Assembly: GCA_021839785.1 (NCBI GenBank)
Contig: JAKCAB010000733.1
Span: forward strand, 1-12,978
From: a bacterium
GTDB taxonomy: Bacteria; Verrucomicrobiota; Verrucomicrobiae; Limisphaerales; J093
Length of the DNA: 12,978 bases
Direction of reading: 5' to 3'
This document shows, piece after piece, positions 1 through 6,736 of this stretch. Numbering within the stretch: the stretch's first letter is position 1; every line of letters starts with the position of its first letter. The position numbers and the translations under genes were made by a program. The notes under the pieces were generated by a model. That model had not been told where the DNA came from, searched no databases, and saw only the letters and a program-made list of their open reading frames with translations.

Positions 1-51
1 CAATCGCGGGACCAACACCAGCCCACGGCATGGCCACGGAGCCCGGACGGT

Positions 52-82
52 AACCCGGTCCGCGCCGGGTTCGTCCGGCGCG
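52..82 (-). terminator. Overlapping GC-rich hairpins after the pseudopilin gene
   Basis: Two perfect inverted repeats overlap here. AACCCGG (52-58) pairs with CCGGGTT (65-71), and CGCGCCGG (61-68) pairs with CCGGCGCG (75-82). They share bases, so only one can form at a time. The nearer one starts about 20 bases past the pseudopilin stop codon, where a 3' hairpin would be expected. No T tract follows on the minus strand, so this is not a classical intrinsic terminator. It may be an RNA-stabilising or Rho-assisted 3' end, or GC-rich chance. Confidence 0.3.
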
Positions 83-102
83 CGGGAAGAGGCGGTCGCG
101 GC

Positions 103-951
103 TTACTGCAGCGGCTTCCACTTGAGGTGCTTGAACCGCTCGTAAACCCAGCGGAAATCGCGGTTCTTCGCGTTGCCGCCCTGCCAGTAAAAACTCTGCT
201 TGCCGTTGGCCGAGTCGGTCGCCGCCTTGATCGTGGTCGCTTCCAGCCATTTGTGCGGTTCGGCGTGGCCATCGGCGAAGGCGAACGTGCTGGTGTCGCC
301 GTGAAACACGGCAAACGGGTCCACCCAACCGGGCGGATTCACGTCCAGCACCCAGGTGCCGTTGTTGTAGTCGCGCGGATCCGCTTCTTCGATGAAGACC
401 ATCGCCTGCGTCGGTTCCACGATGCCGGAGTGCTTCTTGTAGGGGTCCACGCCGGACCACATGCCGCCGTTCATGCCGTCGGCCTTCGAATAGCTGTCGT
501 AAGCCCAGCCTTTGCCGGGCCGCAGCCGTTTGGTGCGCAAATCGCCGGGGCAATGGTAAGCGCCGGCGCTGCCGCAGTACTGGTACAGCGGCGACTTCTC
601 CAGGCCGGTCTGCACGCGCTTCATCGCCTCGGTCAGCGACAGGCCCACGGTGAAGTTCGGGCCGGGACTGGGACCGATCCAATACCCGCCGGCATAGAGG
701 TTGGGCAGGCCCGTCTCGGCGGTGTAAACGATCGTGTCGCGGTTGTCGTCGGCGTACATGACCCACGCCAGGCCAAGCTGCTTCAGGTTGCCGAGGCAGG
801 CGGCGCCGGTGGCCTTGAGCTTCGCCTTGGACAAGGCCGGCAACAACATGCCCGCCAGGATGGCGATGATGGCGATGACCACCAGCAGTTCGATGAGGGT
901 AAATCCCCGCCCACGCCGGGCGGGCGACAAAGGTTGCGCGGTTAGCTTCAT
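103..951 (-). CDS. Pseudopilin: prepilin-type N-terminal cleavage/methylation protein with H-X9-DG C-terminus
   Basis: This is a 282-residue protein of the verrucomicrobial/planctomycete pseudopilin family (type II secretion or type IV pilus-like). The basic leader ARRGRG ends at G16, where prepilin peptidase would cut before F17. FTLIE follows with the conserved Glu at mature position 5, then the hydrophobic helix up to about residue 40. The helix would anchor the protein in the inner membrane or pack it in a filament core. The C-terminal globular part has the YHCPGD motif (Cys134) and a perfect H-X9-DG motif (H217, D227-G228), both diagnostic of this family. The frame stays open upstream to a GTG at 1011 and an ATG at 984. 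I chose ATG 951 because it gives a normal short leader and sits just downstream of a promoter-like TTGACA that lies between the GTG and the ATG at 984. These genes occur in many copies per genome and their individual substrates are mostly unknown. Fold and processing are well supported; the role is not. Confidence 0.88.
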   Translation of the reverse strand: MKLTAQPLSPARRGRGFTLIELLVVIAIIAILAGMLLPALSKAKLKATGAACLGNLKQLGLAWVMYADDNRDTIVYTAETGLPNLYAGGYWIGPSPGPNFTVGLSLTEAMKRVQTGLEKSPLYQYCGSAGAYHCPGDLRTKRLRPGKGWAYDSYSKADGMNGGMWSGVDPYKKHSGIVEPTQAMVFIEEADPRDYNNGTWVLDVNPPGWVDPFAVFHGDTSTFAFADGHAEPHKWLEATTIKAATDSANGKQSFYWQGGNAKNRDFRWVYERFKHLKWKPLQ

Positions 952-979
952 GGGCTGAGTCGGGATTAGTCTGGGAAGA

Positions 980-1007
980 AGCATGGCTTCGCCGCCCAAT
1001 TTGTCAA
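980..1007 (-). promoter_or_regulatory. Candidate sigma-70 promoter of the pseudopilin gene
   Basis: The minus strand has a perfect -35 hexamer TTGACA (1007-1002). A 16-base spacer follows, then CATGCT (985-980), which keeps the strongly conserved A2 and T6 of the -10 box but matches only three positions overall. Transcription would start near 973, giving a leader of about 22 bases before ATG 951. That geometry is the reason for preferring the 951 start. The -10 match is weak, so this is an inference. Confidence 0.4.
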
Positions 1008-1148
1008 CCACGGTCCGACGGCACGAAATCAGAGACCCGAAAATCCATATCCGGATTCGAACGCGAGCGCGACCGGGTTGGAGTGTGACCTGCCCGGGCG
1101 CCTGGCCCGAACGGCATCGGTGTCATTTCCGTCGTCTCAAAGCCGGCA

Positions 1149-4100
1149 TCAAGGCACGACCAGCCGGAAGAACTGCTGTTGCACCGCCGGCAAGGTGAGT
1201 TGCGCCACGCCGCCGAACTGTTCAATGCCTTCACTGACCGGCACCCATCTAGTCTGGGCACCGGCCAACGCTTCCGTCACCTCGAGTTGGACCGCCGGCA
1301 AGGCGGTCCAGTTCAGCGTCACCGCCCCGCGAAAGGCAACCACGCCCAAGTGAAGCGAGTCGGGCGTGACCCGCGCGGGCGGAGCGACCATGACCGGCGG
1401 GGTCACAACCGCAGTCGAGCGCACGCCCTGCCCATCGAATGCAGCCAGTTGATAGGTGTAATCCACACCCGGCTGTGCAGTCGCGTCGAGGTAGGTGTCG
1501 CCCGCCGTGGCGCCGATCAGCTCCGCCGCCGGGCTTCCGGTGCGGGTCCGCCAAATCCAATAGCGCAAGGCATCCGGCGCCGCGGACTGGGTCCATCGCA
1601 ACCGCAGACCGCCCGGTTCCGGCGTCACCTCCAGTTCTTGCGGCGCCGCCAGACCACCGAGCCGGGCCTCCAATTGGTTGTTGGCCTCGTCGCTTTCCGG
1701 CACCGCGTTGGCCGCGTCCGCCACGACGTAGATCGTGCGTGTGGACCGGTCGGCCGGCGTGTAGGTAGCCGTCACCGGCACGACTTCGCCGAAGCCCAGC
1801 GGCCCGCGCACCGTCTGCGTGGCAAACGGCACGGCGTCGCGCACCGGTTGGCGATCGTAAAAATTCACGGCCAGCGACTCGGCCCCCAGCGGTTTGAGGC
1901 CGGCATTCGTCAATCGGGCGGAGATTTGCACCGGCACACCTGGATCGGGATGCGCCGTTGAAAAGACCAAGCCGGACTCGTCGAAAGTCAAATCCACGGC
2001 CCAGGCGCGCGTTTCCTGCAGCAACTGCGGGTCCGCCGCCATGTTGGCCGGGTCCCGCGTTTCCCAGAACAACAGCGGTTCGCCGGTGACCGGATTCAAC
2101 TCAGCGGCAATTTGCCAGTTCAAGCGGTCATCAGAGGTCAGCCGGCCCAGGGTCCAACGCGGCGCGCCGGTCCCCCAATCCGCCACCGCGGCGGCCACAT
2201 CCCCGGACGGCCGCATGCCTGTGGGCGTGCCGAAACTGCGGAAAACCACCAGCGCGTGGTTGTCTGGCGTGACGCGCAGAGACGGTCGCTCGGCCAGCGT
2301 TTGCTCGCCGACCGGCTGATCGGTCCAGCCGCGCTCGGTCCGGCGGGCCACATGCAGTGCGCTCAACAGACCGTCGCCGGTGAGATGCCCGCCAGTCAGC
2401 GAGTTCACGGGCGGCACCACGAAGGCCACCACGGGTTGGTCGCCAGCGTCAAAATCGAGCGAGGGCGTCCAAGGCGCGGCGGGCAGCGAAGGGAGGGCTT
2501 CCGGCGCCGACCAGGAACTCCGTCCCAGCGTGCTGATGACCAGGCTGCGGTCGTCCGGTGTGCCGAGGTCGCCGTCAGGATCGCGCACCCAAACCGCATT
2601 GGGTTGGCCGCGGCGGTCATACCGAACCGTGGGTTGGAGGTCGAACGCGATGGAGGCGGGGTCCACGCGCTGGGGCGCGCTCCAGATGCCGGCGGTCAGC
2701 CGCGAGTAATACAGGGCCAGCGACCGCTGGCCGCCGGGCACGGGCGGTTGTTCGCGGAGCCAGACCAGTGTGGCGTCGTCCGCGGCCGGGTTGGATGCCA
2801 GCGCCGGGCGGACATTCAGCTCCAGCCCTTCGGTGAGCACCACGGGCGGTTGCCACGTGCCGGAGATGGCCAGCCGGGGATGACCAGCCAGATCTCGCGG
2901 GCGGGCGAAGAAAATGGAATCCCAGACCGACATGACGACCCCCACCACGCCGCCAACAACCTCGCAACCGAAATCAAGCAAAGTGCCGATGCTATCGCAC
3001 ACGCTGTGGGGTTCCGGTCCGGCCAGGCCGGCTGCGCGGCGTCCGCCTTGGGGGTTGGGGCGCACCCACACCGCGACGGCGCGGCGCGCATCCAGAAAGG
3101 CCACGTGCGGCTCCCAGCCGGCAAACTCGTCGCCGGCGATCGGCTGGGGCGGCGTCCACGATGCGCCATCGTACACGCTATAGACCGGCGCCGTCCGCTG
3201 CACCACGCCGTTCACCGAGATGTAGTTTTCCCACACCGCGAGGGCAAAGCCGGCCGGGCTGAAGGCGATCGAGGCATGCCGCGGGGGCGCGAAGGCCAGA
3301 GAGGCATCGCCCGCCATGAGCGCGATTTGCTGTGCGGTGGGGCACTGGCCGATTTTGATCGGATCGAACAAATTCGCCGACTTGTCGAAGCCCAGACCGC
3401 AGCAGATCAGCGCCAGGTTGGCCTTTCCGCTCAACGTCAGGCAGAGCCCGTCCCAGTACACCGGCGGCGCATGGGCCGCATCCAGGATGATCGGCGTGGC
3501 AAGGGTGGCTGAAGGTTTGATGTTGGCGGTGGCCTCGCAGATCGCCGCTTCCACATCGGCGCCGACCGGCAGCGAGACGTTCAGCGCTGGCGTCACGCTC
3601 GCGCCGACGTTCAGATCTGGATGCACAGTGGCATCGAGGGAGACCGGTCCGTCGAGGCAGAGGACGATGCCCACCTGGCCGTTGAACTTCAGGCCGCAGA
3701 GGTCGATCGGGCTGGGCAGCGCCGCCCCCCAAATGGGCACGCACTGGCCGCCGGGCAGAGGCACCGTCCACGGCGGCAGACTGTACGTGGCGTCCGGCAG
3801 GCTCGCTCCGGTGAGGTTCAGGGCGCGTTGCTCGTTGATGACCGGTATGTCCAGCAGCGTGAGTTGGGCGGTCGCCGCCGCCTGGCCCGACCAGCCGCCA
3901 TAAGTGTAAAAGCGCTCGGTCAAGCCGATGCCCAGGTTGAACGTGTTCTGCACCGTCTTGAACTTCAGGTCGATCGGGTCGTCGAACAACGGCGTTCCCA
4001 GACCGGGAATGCCGCCCGGCAAAGTGCCCTTGAACTCGTAACGCAACTGGTAGAAGTCCTCGCGCGTGACCTTCAACTGCGGGTTCAGGACATTGCCCGC

Positions 4101-5150
4101 GTACCAGCGATTGCCGAGGTCCACCACGTCCACGGGGAATTCCCAGTGCCCGACTTCGGTAAAGAAGGTGCTGATCGCGACGATGGACAACGTGAGCTTG
4201 CCCGGCGGCAGTTCCAGCGAATTGAAGTCCGCGGTGAACGCAGAAAAGTCGAACGGACTCTGGTTGAAAACGAGGGTGGGCGAACTCGCGGGCGCGCTGG
4301 CCACGATCTGACCGCCTTTTTTGAGCGCGAAGCCGATAATCAAGGGCGCGTCCGTCGGCAGCAGCACCCGCTGCACGCGCGCCCAAAACCGCACGTTCAC
4401 CGGCGCCAGGCCCTTGCCTTTAAGCGACACCAACCGGGCAAACGGCGTGTCGAACCACTCGCCCACCTCGGCCGGTTGGGTTCCTGAGAAAGACCCGCCG
4501 GGCAGGGCGATGGCTCCGGCGCCCACCAAATACACCGGCGGGAAATTCAGCGCCGCCGGCACCGGCTTTGCCACCAAGTTCACCGACGCGCCTGCCGGCA
4601 GATCCTCCGATGCCGGTGGGTAACCATCCAACACCGTCTGCACCACATACCGGCTTGGCGGCAACCCGGAGAAGGCAAAGCGACCGGAGTTGTCCGTGAC
4701 CGTCTCGGCGACGGTAAGCCCCGCGGCGTCCAACAACCGCACAGTCGTACCGGCACCCACACCGGCGCCAGCGGCGTCCTCCACCGTGCCCGCAATACCG
4801 GCCGGCGCGGGCCGTGTCACTTCGAAGTCCGCGAACGCCAGCGCGTCCACGGCCCCGCCCACGGGCAAGACGCCAATCTGCGCCGCGCCGGGAGTGGCAC
4901 CCGCCGGCACTTGAGCCGACACGGCGAACGCGCCGGTTGAATCCGCGGTGCCGGCGGCGAAGGGCCGGAGCACTCCCGCCTGTTCCCAGTAGAAACGGAG
5001 ATCAGTCTGGCCTGGCGGCACTTCACCCCGGAGGCGCACGGTGGAGGCGGGAGGGCCGGTGACTGGTTCGGGGACCAGTGAGATGGCGGCCGAGGCGCTC
5101 GAATAAAGGCCCAAGGCCACTAGCAGGCTGGGGGCACTAATCGGTCTCAT
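1149..5150 (-). CDS. Giant secreted multidomain protein (carboxypeptidase-regulatory-like, propeller-like, CARDB, FN3)
   Basis: This 1333-residue exported protein has no recognisable enzyme active site. Residues 1-22 form a signal peptide (MRPIS start, hydrophobic core, SASAA|IS cleavage). About 23-112 look Ig-like. About 117-197 form a carboxypeptidase-regulatory-like/CnaB-type sandwich (GTVEDAAGAGV, then DNSGRFAFSGLPPSRYVV). About 205-610 are beta-rich with clustered Cys (470, 485, 498, 538, 570, 583, 584, 603). About 615-1045 contain repeated blade-like units of the W-(S/T/Q)-(A/P)-P-(Q/E) kind (WTPPQ, WQPPV, WSAPQ, WSAPE), suggesting a beta-propeller. About 1051-1166 match CARDB, including NAGLKPLG and ending in PESDEANN. 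About 1168-1256 are fibronectin type III. The last 77 residues end in FFRLVVP, the style of C-terminus common on verrucomicrobial exported proteins. The frame opens 95 codons earlier, but only ATG 5150 yields a signal peptide. A role in surface binding or adhesion is plausible but unproven. Residues 857-867 (DPDGDLGTPDD) resemble a calcium-binding loop. Confidence 0.85.
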   Translation of the reverse strand: MRPISAPSLLVALGLYSSASAAISLVPEPVTGPPASTVRLRGEVPPGQTDLRFYWEQAGVLRPFAAGTADSTGAFAVSAQVPAGATPGAAQIGVLPVGGAVDALAFADFEVTRPAPAGIAGTVEDAAGAGVGAGTTVRLLDAAGLTVAETVTDNSGRFAFSGLPPSRYVVQTVLDGYPPASEDLPAGASVNLVAKPVPAALNFPPVYLVGAGAIALPGGSFSGTQPAEVGEWFDTPFARLVSLKGKGLAPVNVRFWARVQRVLLPTDAPLIIGFALKKGGQIVASAPASSPTLVFNQSPFDFSAFTADFNSLELPPGKLTLSIVAISTFFTEVGHWEFPVDVVDLGNRWYAGNVLNPQLKVTREDFYQLRYEFKGTLPGGIPGLGTPLFDDPIDLKFKTVQNTFNLGIGLTERFYTYGGWSGQAAATAQLTLLDIPVINEQRALNLTGASLPDATYSLPPWTVPLPGGQCVPIWGAALPSPIDLCGLKFNGQVGIVLCLDGPVSLDATVHPDLNVGASVTPALNVSLPVGADVEAAICEATANIKPSATLATPIILDAAHAPPVYWDGLCLTLSGKANLALICCGLGFDKSANLFDPIKIGQCPTAQQIALMAGDASLAFAPPRHASIAFSPAGFALAVWENYISVNGVVQRTAPVYSVYDGASWTPPQPIAGDEFAGWEPHVAFLDARRAVAVWVRPNPQGGRRAAGLAGPEPHSVCDSIGTLLDFGCEVVGGVVGVVMSVWDSIFFARPRDLAGHPRLAISGTWQPPVVLTEGLELNVRPALASNPAADDATLVWLREQPPVPGGQRSLALYYSRLTAGIWSAPQRVDPASIAFDLQPTVRYDRRGQPNAVWVRDPDGDLGTPDDRSLVISTLGRSSWSAPEALPSLPAAPWTPSLDFDAGDQPVVAFVVPPVNSLTGGHLTGDGLLSALHVARRTERGWTDQPVGEQTLAERPSLRVTPDNHALVVFRSFGTPTGMRPSGDVAAAVADWGTGAPRWTLGRLTSDDRLNWQIAAELNPVTGEPLLFWETRDPANMAADPQLLQETRAWAVDLTFDESGLVFSTAHPDPGVPVQISARLTNAGLKPLGAESLAVNFYDRQPVRDAVPFATQTVRGPLGFGEVVPVTATYTPADRSTRTIYVVADAANAVPESDEANNQLEARLGGLAAPQELEVTPEPGGLRLRWTQSAAPDALRYWIWRTRTGSPAAELIGATAGDTYLDATAQPGVDYTYQLAAFDGQGVRSTAVVTPPVMVAPPARVTPDSLHLGVVAFRGAVTLNWTALPAVQLEVTEALAGAQTRWVPVSEGIEQFGGVAQLTLPAVQQQFFRLVVP

Positions 5151-5185
5151 AAGGGTTGCACGGCGAGCGGAACGCCAGGCAACCG

Positions 5186-5231
5186 GCACGTCAAGCCTAT
5201 TTTTCGCCTGTTTTTTTCGTTTGCGGTTCAA
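5186..5231 (-). promoter_or_regulatory. AT-rich promoter-like patch before the giant secreted protein gene
   Basis: In this GC-rich window the stretch stands out. Read on the minus strand it has an A-rich run (complement of seven T at 5211-5217 and five T around 5200-5204), followed by TTGACG (5194-5189), a good -35 hexamer. The A-rich run lies where an UP element would. No convincing -10 hexamer follows at 16-18 bases, so only a promoter-bearing region can be proposed. Confidence 0.27.
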
Positions 5232-5289
5232 GTAATGGACCCAGACCCGAAATCTGCGACCCGCGGCCCGAAGCCAGGCCCTGGCCTGA

Positions 5290-6627
5290 TCAAGGAACCG
5301 GGATGTCCGCGCGGCGCTCCTGCCACGTCCGCGTGCGCATGTCGCCGAGCCAGGGGGCGGGATATTTGCGGTCGAGGTGCAATTCGGCAAATGCAAGTGG
5401 ATTCTGGGAAGTCGCCTCGGCCATAACTTCCCCAACCGGATCGAGCACGAACGTCTTCATGTCGTAGCTGGAGGTGACGAGGAAGACGTGGTTCTCGATG
5501 GCGCGGGCCCTGGCCAGGGTTTCGTTGCCGCCCCAGATCGGCAGCAGAATCAACTCGGCGCCTTGCGCGGCCAGCGCGCGGGCCGGTTCTGGAAACTGCA
5601 CGTCCCAGCAGACCATCAGCCCGATGCGGCCGAAGTCCGTGTCGAACACGGGGTATTCGTTGCCGTGGGTGAGGCCGATCTCCCATTCCTCGCGCGGCAG
5701 GTGGGTCTTGCGATACCGCCCCGCGAGTTCGCCGTCCCGGCCGATCAGCACGGCTGTGTTGTACACGACCGCACCCACCCGCTCATAGACGCCCGCGACG
5801 ATGTAGGTGTGCAGGCGCCGGGCCAGTTCGCCCAAGCGCTGCGTGGTGGGACCGGGCACGGATTCGCTCACCTCGACATCGCTCCGGCCGGTGCCGACCA
5901 CGGTGATGCCTTCCGGCAGACAGACGATGTCCGGCTTCAGCGGCGCGGCGTCTTGTATGCAACGGCAAAACTGAGCGACGCTTTCCGCGGACGCGGTGTT
6001 GGCGGGGCGATGCTTGATGGTGACCACGCGCACGACGCGGTCCGGCGGGTTCGGTTCCTCGGCGAACGTCACATCGTCCCACCAAACGCGGCCTTTCGCC
6101 GTGAACCCCAGGCAAAGCCACACCTCGGCGCTCGCCGCCTTGGAGGGCGCGGTCGCGAGGTATTCCGTCCGCGTCCAGTCGCCTTCGCGGCGCGGGCTGC
6201 CGGCGTAATCGGGCGGAGCCACGCTTTGGCCGACGGCGTCCAGCCAGCCCAGTCGCGCGATGACCGAGCGGCGCTCAAAAGCGACGCCTTGCGCGCGATA
6301 CCAGGCGGTGAAGCGGTAAGTATGCCCCGCTTGAATACCGGCAAGGGTTTGTCGCCACGCGCCGAACGCCGCGACGTTGCCGCCGCTGTCGATGGCGAGC
6401 GCTCCCGGCGCGCTGCGGCCCACAGCCGGTTCGAACGCGAAGTGCGGCCGGATTTCGTCGCGCGGCGCCCACGGCTGCCAACCGCCCGGCATCGCCAGGG
6501 CCGCAGTGGAGGGTTTCACTTTGTCGGTCGCTGTATCGGCTGGCCAAGCCGTGCCAGCGGAGACAGCGATCGACAAGAATACCAGCGCCTTGGCGGTCCT
6601 GGTCCAAACGAGTGATTGGGTCTTCAT
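5290..6627 (-). CDS. Secreted carbon-nitrogen hydrolase (nitrilase superfamily) with N-terminal beta-sandwich-like domain
   Basis: This 445-residue protein belongs to the nitrilase superfamily, which hydrolyses C-N bonds of nitriles, amides or carbamoyl groups. All three catalytic residues are present in family context: Glu239 (CLPEG), Lys307 (YRKTHLP) and Cys340 (MVCWDVQFPEPAR). The nitrilase domain spans about 197-435. Residues 1-30 look like a signal peptide (KTQSLVWTRTAK, hydrophobic core, then AWPA|D), so it probably acts outside the cytoplasm, unlike most nitrilases. Residues about 45-190 form a separate region with carbohydrate-binding-module-like features (GHTYRFTAWYRA, then VWWDDVTFAE), the jelly-roll pattern often fused to verrucomicrobial enzymes. 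The frame is open up to 7032, but that extension overlaps the divergent LarA-like gene. ATG 6627 gives the signal peptide and leaves room for promoters. Ribosome binding is weak (GGAAC about 12 bases upstream). Fold and triad are secure. The substrate is unknown; an exported amidase is as likely as a true nitrilase. Confidence 0.88.
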   Translation of the reverse strand: MKTQSLVWTRTAKALVFLSIAVSAGTAWPADTATDKVKPSTAALAMPGGWQPWAPRDEIRPHFAFEPAVGRSAPGALAIDSGGNVAAFGAWRQTLAGIQAGHTYRFTAWYRAQGVAFERRSVIARLGWLDAVGQSVAPPDYAGSPRREGDWTRTEYLATAPSKAASAEVWLCLGFTAKGRVWWDDVTFAEEPNPPDRVVRVVTIKHRPANTASAESVAQFCRCIQDAAPLKPDIVCLPEGITVVGTGRSDVEVSESVPGPTTQRLGELARRLHTYIVAGVYERVGAVVYNTAVLIGRDGELAGRYRKTHLPREEWEIGLTHGNEYPVFDTDFGRIGLMVCWDVQFPEPARALAAQGAELILLPIWGGNETLARARAIENHVFLVTSSYDMKTFVLDPVGEVMAEATSQNPLAFAELHLDRKYPAPWLGDMRTRTWQERRADIPVP

Positions 6628-6678
6628 GAAATTGAGTTCGTTCCGGTCTGGCGCTCGCGCTGGTCGCACGCCCGGTCG

Positions 6679-6713
6679 ATTCGGCCTTTCTTGTTTCAGA
6701 CCGAAGGCCGAAT
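6679..6713. promoter_or_regulatory. Perfect 10-bp inverted repeat between divergent genes
   Basis: ATTCGGCCTT (6679-6688) is the exact reverse complement of AAGGCCGAAT (6704-6713), with 15 bases between. It lies in the 109-bp gap between the divergent hydrolase and LarA-like genes, ending 23 bases before the LarA-like start codon. That position suits an operator acting on either promoter. It could also be a hairpin in the 5' leader of the LarA-like transcript. Neither role is shown. Confidence 0.45.
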
Positions 6714-6736
6714 GGCTAGGCTGAAGTGCGACCGAG

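Noticed and set aside
1092..1109. GC-rich hairpin downstream of the giant protein gene
   Set aside because: The stem is only 5 bp with no T tract; this is common in GC-rich DNA.
2112..3512. 466-codon plus-strand open frame inside the giant secreted protein gene
   Set aside because: It is the antisense of a gene with a signal peptide and recognisable CARDB/FN3 domains. The product is Arg/Gly/His-rich low complexity.
3178..4386. 402-codon minus-strand frame overlapping the giant protein in another frame
   Set aside because: It is an alternative frame of the same strand, Arg/Pro/Gly-rich, with no start context or motif.
5273..5288. Small palindrome just after the nitrilase stop codon, considered as a terminator
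   Set aside because: The loop is too short for the longest stem and no T tract follows on the minus strand.
5151..5435. N-terminal extension of the giant secreted protein to 5435
   Set aside because: It overlaps the 3' end of the nitrilase gene, is Arg-rich, and would place the signal peptide internally.
5377..6615. 412-codon plus-strand open frame opposite the nitrilase
   Set aside because: The opposite strand encodes the intact Glu-Lys-Cys triad and signal peptide; the plus-strand product shows no family features.
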